Shown in pieces: positions 20,871-31,559 of a stretch of DNA of 64,000 nt. The stretch is taken from assembly GCF_032854445.1 (NCBI RefSeq), contig NC_088299.1:16485608-16549607 (forward strand), written 5' to 3'. Positions within the stretch are counted from its first letter, which is position 1, and the number at the start of each line of letters is the position of its first letter. The notes under the pieces were generated by a model, which was not told the DNA's origin, did not search any database, and saw only the letters and a program-made list of their open reading frames with translations. Source of the stretch: Liolophura sinensis. Taxonomy: Eukaryota; Mollusca; Polyplacophora; Chitonida; Chitonidae. The position numbers and the translations under genes are program-made.

Positions 20871-21235
20871 CAGTCTTCGTGATCCTAAGCACTGAGGTGC
20901 TTGCCTTTTATTCGCCAGAACACACGAGGTACGAGTTCAGTCCAGAGGCAGGGAGTTTCTAGATTCCCTCACTCTCACTGTCTGTGGGGCTTTGGTAACA
21001 AGAAGCTCTGAGTCTCGCTCATGGCCGTTTGCGTAGTCTAACGTTTGTTGAAGACCACTTGTGAACGCGTGCACATCTGTACAGCCTGTGAGAAAGTTTG
21101 CCGCGTTAGTATTTTGCCAAAGGTCGAGGGTTTACGGTCCAGGACCTTACGGTTTCCTCCACCTATAAAGCTAACCATCATGGTATAAGTGAAACATTGT
21201 TGAGTACGCAGATAAATAACAAGGAAGTGAGAAAT
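20871..21235 (+). mobile_element. SINE family C, long copy
   Basis: The tRNA-like head has a B-box-like CGAGTTCAGTCCAGAG. Blocks AACGTTTGTTGAAGACCACT and TTTTGCCAAAGGTCGAGGGT follow. The tail has CCTCCACCTATAAAGCTAAC and TAAGTGAAACATTGTTGAGT. Confidence 0.65.
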
Positions 21236-23683
21236 ATGATTGTGATTTCCACGTTATCTACGTTTGAAGCCTGCGTATAGTTGATGATTGGACATCCCGG
21301 CTGTGCGCCTGCGATAACTTCGTCTGTCAATCCAGACTAACTGACTGGCTGATTGATTAATTACTTAACCCACTGATGCGCTGGTTCATTGGTTCTGTCA
21401 ATGAAGAGTTCGGCGTGGCTCTGATTGGTTGATTGATTGGTGAAGTATTGCATTGCCGTGTGGAATTGCAGAAGTATTACTTCCACATTGCTAAATCATC
21501 GTTTGATTTGACTGTTGTAATCAATTATGGAAGACACTATTTAAGAATGTCAGCCAAGCATGTCAGCAAAACTTTGAAGGTCCTCAGGATATCTGTTAAG
21601 GTCATCTGAAATTTGGGAATCTTTAGACACCATTTGGCAATCTATCTCCTTTCTTAGTCGTATTTTCTATTATGTGAGTAAATATTTAATTTGGACTACA
21701 TGCTGAAAGAGCCTTCAAATTATTTCAATAGACAGAAAGAGTTGTACCCCTTTGACTGTGCATCAGATAATATCTGGGATACGCCTGTATTGATATTTTG
21801 GGAAAACAGCGACCGTCGGTATTGACTCTGTGGAAACGGTTGAGCGCTTGATCTCTGTCTCACGCCACGGACTACATATGCTGTTCAGCGATACAGTACC
21901 GAAGTTTGGGATATATACTAGCATGAAAATCAAGAATAAACAGTTCAGTCTTGCTTTACTAAGGAGATTAACTACGTTGAAATGCGTATTAATCATGTCA
22001 GTGGAAATACCAGCATTCGGAGTTCCTCGCTTTAGGTATGTTGCGCGGAGGGATATGGGCAGCTAACAATGACAGCGGTGATAGCGCAGGCTCTCAGTAC
22101 GGGTGACAACCCGTAGATACGCGTAAACACTAGGCGGCTCTCACTCTCTTACTCTTGTAAACTACGTACGTGTATATCACCCGCCGCACTTCTTTTTCGA
22201 GTACCTGGGAGCTAATTGGATATTGTTTTGCAGTCTCAGGTACCCAGTGGTTTTCAGGTGAGCTGTGATCACGTCATATATAGGCCTACATTAAGCAGGA
22301 AATACCTGATTATTTGGTAAGATACTTGTACAGTGCCCAAATAGGACCCCACCGACACCTGTGTGTATATCTATTTCGTGTGAAATTCTCCAAATAGTGC
22401 ACTGCACCAGGTCGTCAGAGGTGACAACTGCTGTGTTACCACGAGGTCCTTAGCTTGAGACGACCACAGTCTACATTGGTGTGTAACAATAAGTAGATTC
22501 GTAACCTAACACACTAACCCTACTGTAACTGACACGACAACCATGCCTAACGGTCGCCAATAGCAACGAGGGAAGCCATGGCGCCCTTGTATACAACATG
22601 GCTGCCATCGGGATATTAATTCCATCCAGGCGCCGCCGTCTAGCTTAATTTTGTCGATAAATTATTGTATGTAGGCCTACTGCTCAAAGAAGTAAGTCTA
22701 ACTAGAGGCTGTATAACATTTCACCAGTAAGACCGCGAGTTCGATTACGGTGGCTTTATAATGTGGTTTTGTTTGCATGCAAACTGAGCGTTACATAGAC
22801 CTGCCCTAATACGCCTAATCAGTAACACTTAGTTATAAAGCTGGGGAATTATTGTTGTGATTTTCCCTACAGGAGAGCATTTACTTTTATCCCGTCAGCT
22901 GTATTATTACTAGTAATCGTATACAGGCATATATATAGTACTATTAACATTTGCTGCAAATTGTGTTTGAAATCATATTAACTTTTCCTTTTCTTTCTCC
23001 GCGTTTTAAGGATAAGGGGAAATTAGCATACTGAATATAACCACTGTTGTGGCCTAATAACATGCATTTCATAAATACATTTCTCGTGCTGTTATTCGGT
23101 TTGTCAAATATATTGAATGAAGTGTAGCATTTCACGTCCAAACAAAACATCCCGCTCTCAAATCGTCTTTATGTCAGTGACATAATGAACTGGCTAACTG
23201 TTTTCAGTGCGCATGATCGAAATTTCATCGCTGCGGGACAAACAAATCCACGTGACCGTGTTAAAGCATTATGACCCTCGGCAGTTCACAGCAAAATCCG
23301 TGTATTTTATTCCACTCTTTCTGACATCTGAAACTTTACATGGGTTCGAGGACAATTTCAAGTCGATAATTTTAAAAAATACATTTTAAGAAATTGGATT
23401 GGAATTGATTTCTGGTCTGTCGTCGAAGATTGTAATGTTGTTGAAACAAAGGACCACGTGCTTTTGTTTCTCCAACCTCTATGACACGTTACGCACACGC
23501 AGCCTGAGGCACCACTCCAATTGCACCACTGTTGGATTGCTGAGTACATTTGGAGTTGGATTACAACGATTCAGAAATATTTACAACATAATACGAATGT
23601 TACATTCGTAAAACCAGGGATTCTCATTGGTACACTCACACAAGAGTAGTTGCTGTCACTGGTTCGCCTGTGGCTTCAAGTCA
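21236..23683. other. Intergenic sequence between the Kazal-type gene and the DUF1330-like gene
   Basis: No supported gene. Open frames on both strands lack motifs. TAGGCCTA-like palindromes recur in this stretch, for example near 22270-22290 and 22670-22680. Confidence 0.4.
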
Positions 23684-23915
23684 GGAATTTTATCTGGACT
23701 TGCGCGATGGGCGGTGGTTTACTCGGGACAGTAGTTTACTCGGTGTGCTCCGATTTACTCGGTGCAATCAGGTTTACTCGGGCCGGTGGTTTACGCGGGG
23801 CGCTCTGGTTTACTCTGGGCGCTCCTGTTTCCTTCACCTATAAACCTGACCGCCGTCATATGAGTGAAAAATTCTTGAGTACAGTGTAAAATAACAATCA
23901 ACTGATTAAAAAAAA
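23684..23915 (+). mobile_element. SINE family C with internal TTTACTCGG expansions
   Basis: Five or six degenerate TTTACTCGGG-type repeats of about 20 bp precede the shared tail CACCTATAAACCTGACCGCC, GTCATATGAGTG, TTCTTGAGTACAGTGTAAAA. The amplified segment is the most unusual part. Confidence 0.7.
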
Positions 23916-24016
23916 TAGAAGACCGTTATCTGCCAGACATATGAAGTTTCATTTGCAGAGATATTATTGTCAAACTAACAACTAGGTTACAGCTCAATTC
24001 CTCTATTTCCACACAG

Positions 24017-24131
24017 AACAATGTCACAAATGGTATGTACTTGTGGGGCGAACTCCAACTATCAGCAACAGCAGCAGAGTGGGACAGACCAACAGACCCA
24101 GCAGCGACAAAAGCGGCCTCCAAAACCAGTG
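24017..24131 (+). CDS. DUF1330-like gene, first coding exon
   Basis: A strong acceptor (CTCTATTTCCACACAG) ends at 24016, four bases before the ATG at 24021, implying an upstream non-coding exon. The ATG has A at -3. It reads MSQMVCTCGANSNYQQQQQS, then a Q-, R- and K-rich stretch ending KRPPKPV, and stops at donor GTAATT in phase 0. Confidence 0.65.
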
Positions 24132-27100
24132 GTAATTTACTTTTTCACCAAATATATTCAATGAGAAATTTCCAGGACTCTTTGGGATAAGTTGAAAAGA
24201 ACGAAGCGGAAATTTGATGAAGTTGGGATCGGTGGGGATAAAAGGTGGTCGTATTTGTGGGTAGCTAAGCTACGCGGAAACCAGCGCATTTATAAAGATC
24301 GCTTTCGACTTTGTTTCCTAACTAAAACACGCAAAAGCTGTTAGGAATTTGTATTTATCTTGCGTTGCAATATCTTCCCCGATATGACTCTTTTATCCAT
24401 GTATGCGTGTATATTTACGTGCTCATATACAGTTGGCAGAACAGCGATATGCCAAGAATGGGAAATAACTAACTTTTTTTAATAACATAAAGAGAGTTAC
24501 AGTCTTTGCATAACTCCTACGTCAACGTCGTACGTGGGAAGGTCTGTGAACAACCTGTCGATAGTCCTGGGTTTCAGCTGAGCTCTGTCCTGTTTCCTTC
24601 CACTACAGTGGTGGCCGCCGTCGTATAAGTGAAATATTCTTGAGTGCGGCATAAAACTCCAATCGAAATAAATAAATAAATAAATAAATACGACGACTTA
24701 TGCCCATCCTATTCATTACACAAATAGAAATTGCACATATGTAGGACATAAAGAGAAATTGCCTTCAATTTGTGCTTGTCGATGGTAATATGCATGTAAG
24801 AGGTTGCCTTTATTAATTTGGACGATCACAAACTTGATTCCGCTGGTATATGATTGGGCACTGAAGCCTTTTACTGTAAAGCAGATGCTGATCGGTCTAC
24901 TGGATTCACGGTAAAGTTTATGTACACCTGTGACTGAGCGACCCTGGGCATGGTCCGGGTCAGGTGTACTGTGGTCAGCCAGCCAGACTGACCGGCCCGC
25001 CCCGCCATGACCTGTCCGCTCACTAGACTGCGGACATTCCAGGCATACCATCAGAGATTACCTTAACTGCGCTGGTGGCTGACCCTAGCAGTTGACCAGC
25101 ACCTGTAAAGTTCTACCTTCATTAGCAGACAATGTACACACGGGTTTGTCCTTGATGAACGGCCGGTCACGCCGGACAAATAACGGTAGACAATGGTCAC
25201 ACGGCCAAAGTTGTCTTGACACCATAGGACCTCACTATAAATGTCCATACGCGCAGACGCACGCACCGCACGCCCTCTTTTAACATCAGAAACATTCCGC
25301 CGGTCTCTGCCCGGTTTCCTCCCACTATAATGCTGGCAACCGTCGTATAAGTGAAATATTCTTGTAAACGGCGTAAAACTTCAACTGATTAAATAAAATA
25401 AATAATATCAGAAACGCTTGTGCTGATGTTTGTGGATCTAAATTGTAAAAATCAACGTTACTGTTTCAAACTCCACCTATTTTAACGAGATATTGGAAGG
25501 TCTTTTATGCACACTCAGATCGAAACGCCCAAGGACATGTGTTCAGAAACATATTTCCGAGAGAAAGAGAAATAAAACACTGACAATGAACGAATGTGGA
25601 TTATAAGCAAGAGAAATGTTTCTCTTGAATAATGTCTGAGAGAGAGGCTTTCTCTAACAGAGACCTCAAAATCTGCTTAACCATTCCCTGCAATCAGGTG
25701 CTATATCTCCGTTCGATTCTATGACAGCGGTTAGGTTGATGAGTATATCAGGCAGGTGAAGTATTCTAAAAAAAACACAGCATCTCGGCTGATTGTGGCC
25801 AAGTCTCATGACAGTAACAGTATATGGGGTTAATTGCTTTTGAACATAGAAGGTGCATGGGCCACCGGGGCCGAGTGGTTAACCTGCTGTCGCAGCATAA
25901 TGACCCAGGAGCCTCTAACCAATGCGGTCGCTGTCACTCATACTGGTTTCCTGTCGTAGTTGAAATACCCTTGGGTAAGGCGAAAAAAGATACCGATCTA
26001 TCAACAAATCGACATGTACGAATTGATATTGTTTTTATGTCTTAGTTTCCGTGTTATTGTTTTACCTCTGGCATGAACAGGTTGCCGCTAAGGATGAAGT
26101 TTACGCCTTCATCCGCGCCAGACGAGAGCACTACCCAGTGATGAAGAACTACATGGTGCGGGAGTCGAAGATTATTGAGAACTACAAGGGAACAATTGTC
26201 GGCCTAGCTGAAAAGGTATATTCTTACAGAGAAGACGTACATATTAAATATTGTGCTGGATTTTGGAACATTAAGCTGATGATATAACGTTATCAAATAA
26301 CGGTCTGAGCTAGTACATAGAAGAGCATTTTCACGTTTAAATATGAGGTTATCTGGTATCAAAGGTGTTGCATTTGGTAATTTATAACTTTCTAGTTTCC
26401 CACGAGTATAATCTTCTTTTCTGTTTCTGAAAACAACTCCAGTTTTTGAAGTTGGGTAACTCTTGTCGAATTGACGACAGGGAAGATTCACCGCTGTTCA
26501 CACGAGCATTAAATCTTCCCCTGCATAAACTGGCGTCAATCGTTTGATCTCTGTAATTAACTAACCTGTTGTGAGACTCGCGGAATCAAAAGGGTCCATG
26601 GCAATTACGTCTGTTCATGAAAAACATTTCCGAGCCTATACACCGTTTAGTGAGTTTTTTTTTAAGATGGCAGCCGCAGTACAGTATAAACGCAGACATT
26701 TTCTTTTGTGTTATTGCATTGGCCTATTTTTGGTCAGTCCAACATAAGATTAGATTAGTTAATTTGTAGGAACATGCGACTGACATCGATTTATGCTAGG
26801 GAAGGCTTAATGCCGTGTGAACAGCGGTAAATGTTCATTACCGTCAATTCCACACATTTGGGGCTCTTTCTCTGCGTAACTCTCGCAACTGCGTTCCTCG
26901 ATAAGAGTTACCCCACTCTGCAACTAGAAGGTATGAACATCACCCCGCGGTGCTTCCTGCGACAATTTTCAACACTAAAATCTGTATTATACCCAGAAAG
27001 TGTAATCCCTAATCGCGATAATACTGTTAACAATGTTTTCATGTCTACTTTATCCGTAAGGTCTGTGTTCTGGAAGCCCCCTTAGGAGGGTCCAACTGGG

Positions 27101-28729
27101 TGTCCCCGACTACCGAGGACCCGAGATACTGTGTGCTGGTCATCCGCTTTGATAGCATGAGGAACGCCAACCTGTGGAGCTTCTCTGATCCTATCTTCAA
27201 GCAACAGGACTGTTTACCTCCAAATGAGATGATCGAGGGATTTATTGTGCCCATGAAGCACCTTCCACCAGATGGCTAGTACTTCACTAAGTCTTGTCTT
27301 TTGACTTCTTACACATCATAGATGTACGGTTAAAAGACGTCACAGGTCGGGTCATACCGAAGACTAGTACATTGTTATTCCTTATGGAACACGTTTTGCC
27401 ATGTCATATTTATTCATTCTTTGCTTTTAATATTTATGTTATAAGCAACTAATCTACTATATTACAACGGCCTGGTTTTCTATACCTTATATTGAGATCG
27501 ACCGCATTCCATGCTGGTTTGGCTTCAGCCAGTAGTCAGGGTGTTTCTCTGGGCACCTGTTGAAGGGCGGTGGTTTTCTCCATGCTCAAACCGATGTCCC
27601 CCACAGAACGTGTCTGCATGCCGTCGTAAAAATAAAGTCTTTATGGCGTTTAACCCCACTGAAATAAATAAATAAATGAAAAATTAGCTTTCCCCGTTCT
27701 TCTGTACCATATATGTAGTTACGCTGATGATCTACACAAGAGCCATAAGCAATGGACATGTGTCACTGTCTCGTCCACAGACTGTAAGACCTTCACCATG
27801 ATGAACATCCGCAATGTGCGTGACGCCCAGGCTTTCCAGGAGTGTTACATCGACGAGGTGGTCCCACTACTGGACGACAACAACGTGGAACAAGGGGTCG
27901 TATCGACTGATGAAGTTCAGCCACTGCGCAGGTCCTGGGTTAAGAGAGGAGACTTCATCTTTGTACATCAGGCCAGACGACCAGACAGCTTGATTAATGT
28001 CTTCAACTCAGGTAACCTATAGACAAAAACGAGCATATACATAGACTTAGTTCAAACTTTGTGGACCGTTTTCCATGCTAAAGACATTAGATTGACATGA
28101 CACTCCACCCATTCACGGTATAGCGATAATAGGTCCACCAGGATGGTATATCCCTCAACACCTAACATTACTTTAAAAAGCACCTGTACAAAGATTGCTA
28201 ATTTAAAAGTAATATAGGCATACCTCCATCGGTAATGATCAGAAATCTCTTGAAATCGCTGTAACTGAACCTGGTTATTCATTTAAGATGAAAATATGAA
28301 AATATGCCAAATGTCCATTGCTCTCACGGATGACAATGTGATCAGTTTCAATACACCAACCCCCCATGATTTGGTTGCTGGGTGGGCACACACCTATGTA
28401 GGTATTAAAAGAATACAAGGTTTTACCTCAGTCATTATCGGAATGAAGTATCACTTCTATATGACACTATGACACTCGTCAATTTTTCTGTATACCATTA
28501 ACATAACAGTTATTACAGATTTTGGCACTCGCCAATGTTTCTGTCAACCAAGCATCTTCGTCAGTATTGCTACAAATGTCGGCGCTCTATGATTCCTAAT
28601 GCGATTTTCATTGTTAATGTTACAGAGGCTTACTCTCGCCTGCGTGCTGACCGGGAGAATTGGGCAGAGTGCGAAACCCTGATGTTCACCGTCAGCCGAG
28701 AGCCCTTCCGTTCTGCCAGAAGACGCTAG
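24021..28729 (+). CDS. Protein with two tandem DUF1330-like alpha/beta-barrel domains (five exons)
   Basis: Exons are 24021-24131, 26081-26215, 27061-27274, 27781-28011 and 28626-28729, with phases 0, 0, 1, 1, encoding about 264 residues. A short Gln-rich N-terminus (CGANSNYQQQQQ) precedes two repeats of one fold. Repeat 1, ~residues 38-143, has VYAFIRARREHYPV, IIENYKGTIV, VCVLEAP and YCVLVIRFDSMRNANLW. Repeat 2, ~155-255, has FTMMNIRNVRDAQAFQECYI, EVQPLRRSW, DFIFVHQARR and VFNSEAYSRLRADR. The order strand, helix, GG-like turn, VLEG-like strand, V-x-RF-S strand, then S-x-x-Y-x-x-L-x-x-x-R is that of DUF1330 proteins, which form dimeric ferredoxin-like barrels. A fused pair could make an intramolecular barrel. 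The function is unknown. The splice after exon 3 requires a GC donor. No signal peptide, so probably cytosolic. Confidence 0.72.
24517..24695 (+). mobile_element. SINE family A, 3' part, in intron 1 of the DUF1330-like gene
   Basis: GTACGTGGGAAGGTCTGTGA, GGTGGCCGCCGTCGTATAAG, TTCTTGAGTGCGGCATAAAA and an (AAAT)n tail. Confidence 0.85.
25295..25408 (+). mobile_element. SINE family A, 3' part
   Basis: CTCTGCCCGGTTTCCTCCCA, AACCGTCGTATAAGTGAAAT and a tail GTAAACGGCGTAAAACTTC ending in AAATAAAATAAAT. Confidence 0.85.
25862..25985 (+). mobile_element. SINE family A, head joined to tail (internal deletion)
   Basis: The tRNA-like head GGGGCCGAGTGGTTAACCTG and AGCATAATGACCCAGGAGCC, ACCAATGCGGTCGCTGT are followed almost directly by tail sequence TAGTTGAAATACCCTTGGGT. 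Most of the body is missing. Confidence 0.75.
26081..26215 (+). CDS. DUF1330-like gene exon 2: start of repeat 1
   Basis: Acceptor GGCATGAACAG, donor AAAAG-GTATAT. 45 codons in phase 0 on both sides: VAAKDEVYAFIRARREHYPV, then MKNYMVRESKIIENYKGTIV and GLAEK. It contributes the first strand and helix of the fold. Confidence 0.8.
26445..26930. mobile_element. MITE-like element, intact relative of 5716-6445
   Basis: The ends GGGTAACTCTTGTCGAA (left) and the inverted right end GGGTAACTCTTATCGAGG form terminal inverted repeats. The interior has AGACTCGCGGAATCAAAAGG and CGTAACTCTCGCAACTGCG. About 490 bp, non-coding, in intron 2 of the DUF1330-like gene. Confidence 0.7.
27061..27274 (+). CDS. DUF1330-like gene exon 3: rest of repeat 1
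   Basis: The acceptor TTTATCCGTAAG is phase 0. The reading is VCVLEAPLGGSNWVSPTTED, then PRYCVLVIRFDSMRNANLWS and on to MKHLPPD. The next exon needs phase 1. No GT offers this; GATG-GCTAGT does, as a GC donor. Without splicing the frame stops at a TAG three bases later. The alternative is a shorter protein ending MKHLPPDG. Confidence 0.7.
27500..27682 (+). mobile_element. SINE-like fragment in intron 3 of the DUF1330-like gene
   Basis: GGGCGGTGGTTTTCTCCATG resembles family C, and the tail ATGCCGTCGTAAAAATAAAG, GGCGTTTAACCCC with an (AAAT)n end is shared with the other SINEs. Confidence 0.55.
27781..28011 (+). CDS. DUF1330-like gene exon 4: most of repeat 2
   Basis: Strong acceptor CTGTCTCGTCCACAG and donor AACTCAG-GTAACC. 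77 codons including split ones: CKTFTMMNIRNVRDAQAFQE, CYIDEVVPLLDDNNVEQGVV, DEVQPLRRSWVKRGDFIFVH and DSLINVFNS. It enters and leaves in phase 1. Confidence 0.85.
28626..28729 (+). CDS. DUF1330-like gene exon 5: C-terminus
   Basis: The acceptor GTTAATGTTACAG makes GAG with the G carried over: E-AYSRLRADRENWAECETLMF, then TVSREPFRSARRR and TAG at 28727. The S-E-A-Y-x-x-L-x-x-x-R helix completes repeat 2. The basic tail is specific to this protein. Confidence 0.85.
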
Positions 28730-30248
28730 ATGAAGACTACAAGTACCTAGCCAGACGCACAGCGACTTGTAAGTGAATTCAAGAGCTACCCTCTGGGGCC
28801 TCATTGGCAAAGTTTTCGTGACGTCGCCTTCGCATAACTACATTTCCGACATTTGTCAATACCACCATTTATGTTCCATGAGGTGAATGCTTGAGTTCAG
28901 TTACGATAGCAAACGTGTGACATAAGCGTTTGACAGGAACAGATAGTATATCTGACAAATGTACATTTCTTAATGTACAAAAATTACTGATACCTCAAAG
29001 TATTGTTTTGGTGAACCAACTGTAGTGTCGGGAGAAAAAAAAACCCACAGACGAAGGCACGTATATAGTATTATCAGGCGTACACGTGGTATTATAAAGG
29101 TAGAAGTATGATTAAACATTTCACACCTAGATACTTTGACAGTCTAGGCTGTTTAAATGATAAATTCATGGTAATCCTGTCTTTAGGGCTTGTATGCACA
29201 ATAGAACCCGATTCATAACGTCCAAGAGGCGAGTATAACAAACTGCTCTTCCCTTAGGCCTACTGCGCATATTTTTACACTGATCCATGGGTGGATTACA
29301 GAATCTCTAGAGGTGGGTGGGTAATAGGAGATGAGGGGGTGAGGGGCTTTCTGTATTTGCATGTATATGTTGTTTTTATACTTTTTTGCTTCCCCTTTAC
29401 GTAATCAAAACGAGAGTTGCTGTTGATCTGTGCTGATTGCTTCCGTATACAATCTTATAGGCCTATATTATTTTTCGTTATTATTTTTTGAAAGTCAAAC
29501 TACATTCCATCTACATTCAGTGAGTTCAGGTGTGAAAAAAATACATATGTACGCATGTACCTAACAATACGCAATTATTAACATTTCCAAGATTTTGTTG
29601 TGAACATTTCATGCATGTGCATTGGAATTATTTCGCCGTTTGGTGGGACATTTACCTATCCGGCTTACAGGCCTATATTACCGACAACGTCGCTTCACCT
29701 CTTACGTAACGATTAACCTGTTCTTCATTCATCTGACTTAAGCCTTGATGCCATGACAGTTTTACATAATATGCTTGTTTATGTTGATGTATTCTTCATA
29801 TATTTTAAACCACAGAGGTGGATTTATGAATTATGAAAAGCATGAAAAGTTTCCACTTTACAATCTACCTTAATTCTCTTCCAGACAATTATCCAAATGT
29901 CTATACATGTATGTTTCCTTCTTAGACCTCCAATAATGCATGATTATATACATATCGATCTGATCTAATTGATGTAGTACGATTGTATATCGCCGCCATC
30001 TTGTAGATAAGGGATAAATTATTCTTCTATTTTATGAATATATATAAATATAAAACTGCTTCAGTGGTTTCTTGTTGATAGTTCTATTTAAGACACGCTG
30101 TCGTCTCTTTACATCGTCCACCTGGGAGATCACCACGGGGTTGTGTCCCCTTTGCAATCAGGACCGTTGTGAGTTCATCATGATCTCGAGTTGTAGTGAA
30201 TTAACATATTAACGAATGAGTTGGCGAACCTTGGTCTGGTGGTTACAG
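28730..30248. other. 3' flank and intergenic sequence
   Basis: AT-rich, with no other gene supported. A short inverted pair, TGTCCCCTTTGCAAT near 30146 and ATTGCAAGGGGACA near 30262, brackets the start of the next candidate exon. Confidence 0.4.
29111..29116 (+). terminator. Weak candidate poly(A) signal (ATTAAA)
   Basis: ATTAAA about 380 bp past the stop of the DUF1330-like gene. I see no AATAAA closer. Low weight because it is a short motif in AT-rich DNA. Confidence 0.2.
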
Positions 30249-30366
30249 GCCTTCACTTTTTAATTGCAAGGGGACACGAGGTGTTCAACCTGGTGTTTGA
30301 CAAGGACTCCCCTCCCTCAGAACTTGTTGGGATCGACAGCGCCCGTGTTGCCGTTGGTGCAGTCTG
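30249..30366 (+). CDS. Candidate terminal exon, unrecognised protein
   Basis: Following the acceptor GGTGGTTACAG the frame reads GLHFLIARGHEVFNLVFDKD, then SPPSELVGIDSARVAVGAV and TGA. Composition and codon choice look coding and differ from the AT-rich flanks. The likely source is a partner exon upstream that I cannot identify, or a pseudogene. I do not recognise the family. Confidence 0.3.
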
Positions 30367-31206
30367 AAACTTTCGTCGAAGACCCGGGGGTGTAAGAAGT
30401 AAAGGAAAAGTGAAAGGGGAGGGCGGGGGGTGAGGGGCTTCAGGATCCGCCAAGGCACCAAGAGCTCTTGGACCCTAGGCGCGTACAAACGTGCTTCAAG
30501 AGTAAAAATATCTATCCTCAAGGCTGTGACGAAGAAGGCCTATACTGCACATTTTGGTACAAATTTAGTTGGGTCATGTGAGTCGTGAAATAATTACTCT
30601 AATGGGGCATGCGGATAAACTGAGCAATCTTTATTATACATTGCCAAGAGTACCCAGGCCTGCAGGCAGCGAGGAGAGGTGTTGGGGTCGCACATAGGCA
30701 GGTGGAACGACTATCCCAGTCAGTAATCAGCAAGAGTCATTCACCAAATCACAGAAATTCCTATCCAGCATTATGATAAAAACCTAGGTAAAGGCGATAT
30801 TTATACTCTTACGTTCCTTGTGATAGAAAACATGCAGGCATGGCTTCATAAACTTTAGTATCGTTTGTAAGAATTATCGCCTTGCTGAAAATATCCCATA
30901 ATATAGGGCGAATAAGAAGTCTTCCAGAGGAATTAATAGACGTGAGTTTTCACTCCGTTTGAATGCTGAGTTACATTGCGCAATTTCGCAGATTATAATA
31001 TTTCAGATACCATGACGAAATGACGATAGGAACGCTTTTCCTCGAGGTTAAAATATCTGATCAATGAAATCACAGTGCGTTGATCTGTTTGAAGAAATTG
31101 AAAGAAATGTTGTAACATCCGATTCAAAAGTGTGAAGAGAGCAATGAACATTTACTGTTGTGTATTTTTTATATGGTTTGGTCGAAAGTGTGTGTTTCCT
31201 CCAATA

Positions 31207-31225
31207 CCCCCCCCCCCCCCCCCCC
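31207..31225. repeat. Poly-C tract
   Basis: Nineteen consecutive C, a likely length-variable and assembly-sensitive site. A second, shorter one lies near 34225. Confidence 0.95.
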
Positions 31226-31377
31226 GCTTTTGAAAATGCAAAGGCACACCCCGGTCCCTCTTTTCTACGCCACTGACCGCTTGTCATTACGCCCATAATA
31301 TTCGCGGAGAATACCTCACCATGCTTCATTTCGTTACTGAGGTATTCCCATGGATGATATGAATGCAACTTGTCATT

Positions 31378-31545
31378 CACCAGTATGTCTGTACGTTTCT
31401 TGTTGCAAAGTTCGTCAGTAACTTGCCAAAGGTCGGTCGGTAGTTTACGCCAGGCACGATTGGATTGTCCTCATCCATAAAACTGCTCGCCATCATGAAA
31501 GTGAAAAAGTCTTGATTATTGTGTCGAAGAACAATCAGATCAGTG
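31378..31545 (+). mobile_element. SINE family C, 3' part
   Basis: CAAAGTTCGTCAGTAACTTG, CCAAAGGTCGGTCGGTAGTT and the tail CATAAAACTGCTCGCCATCA, AAGTCTTGATTATTGTGTCG. Confidence 0.65.
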
Positions 31546-31559
31546 ACTGAGTAGGAGTT

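Noticed and set aside
30253-30521. Proline-rich minus-strand frames
   Set aside because: Opposite strand of the candidate exon and a C-rich flank; no start or splice support.
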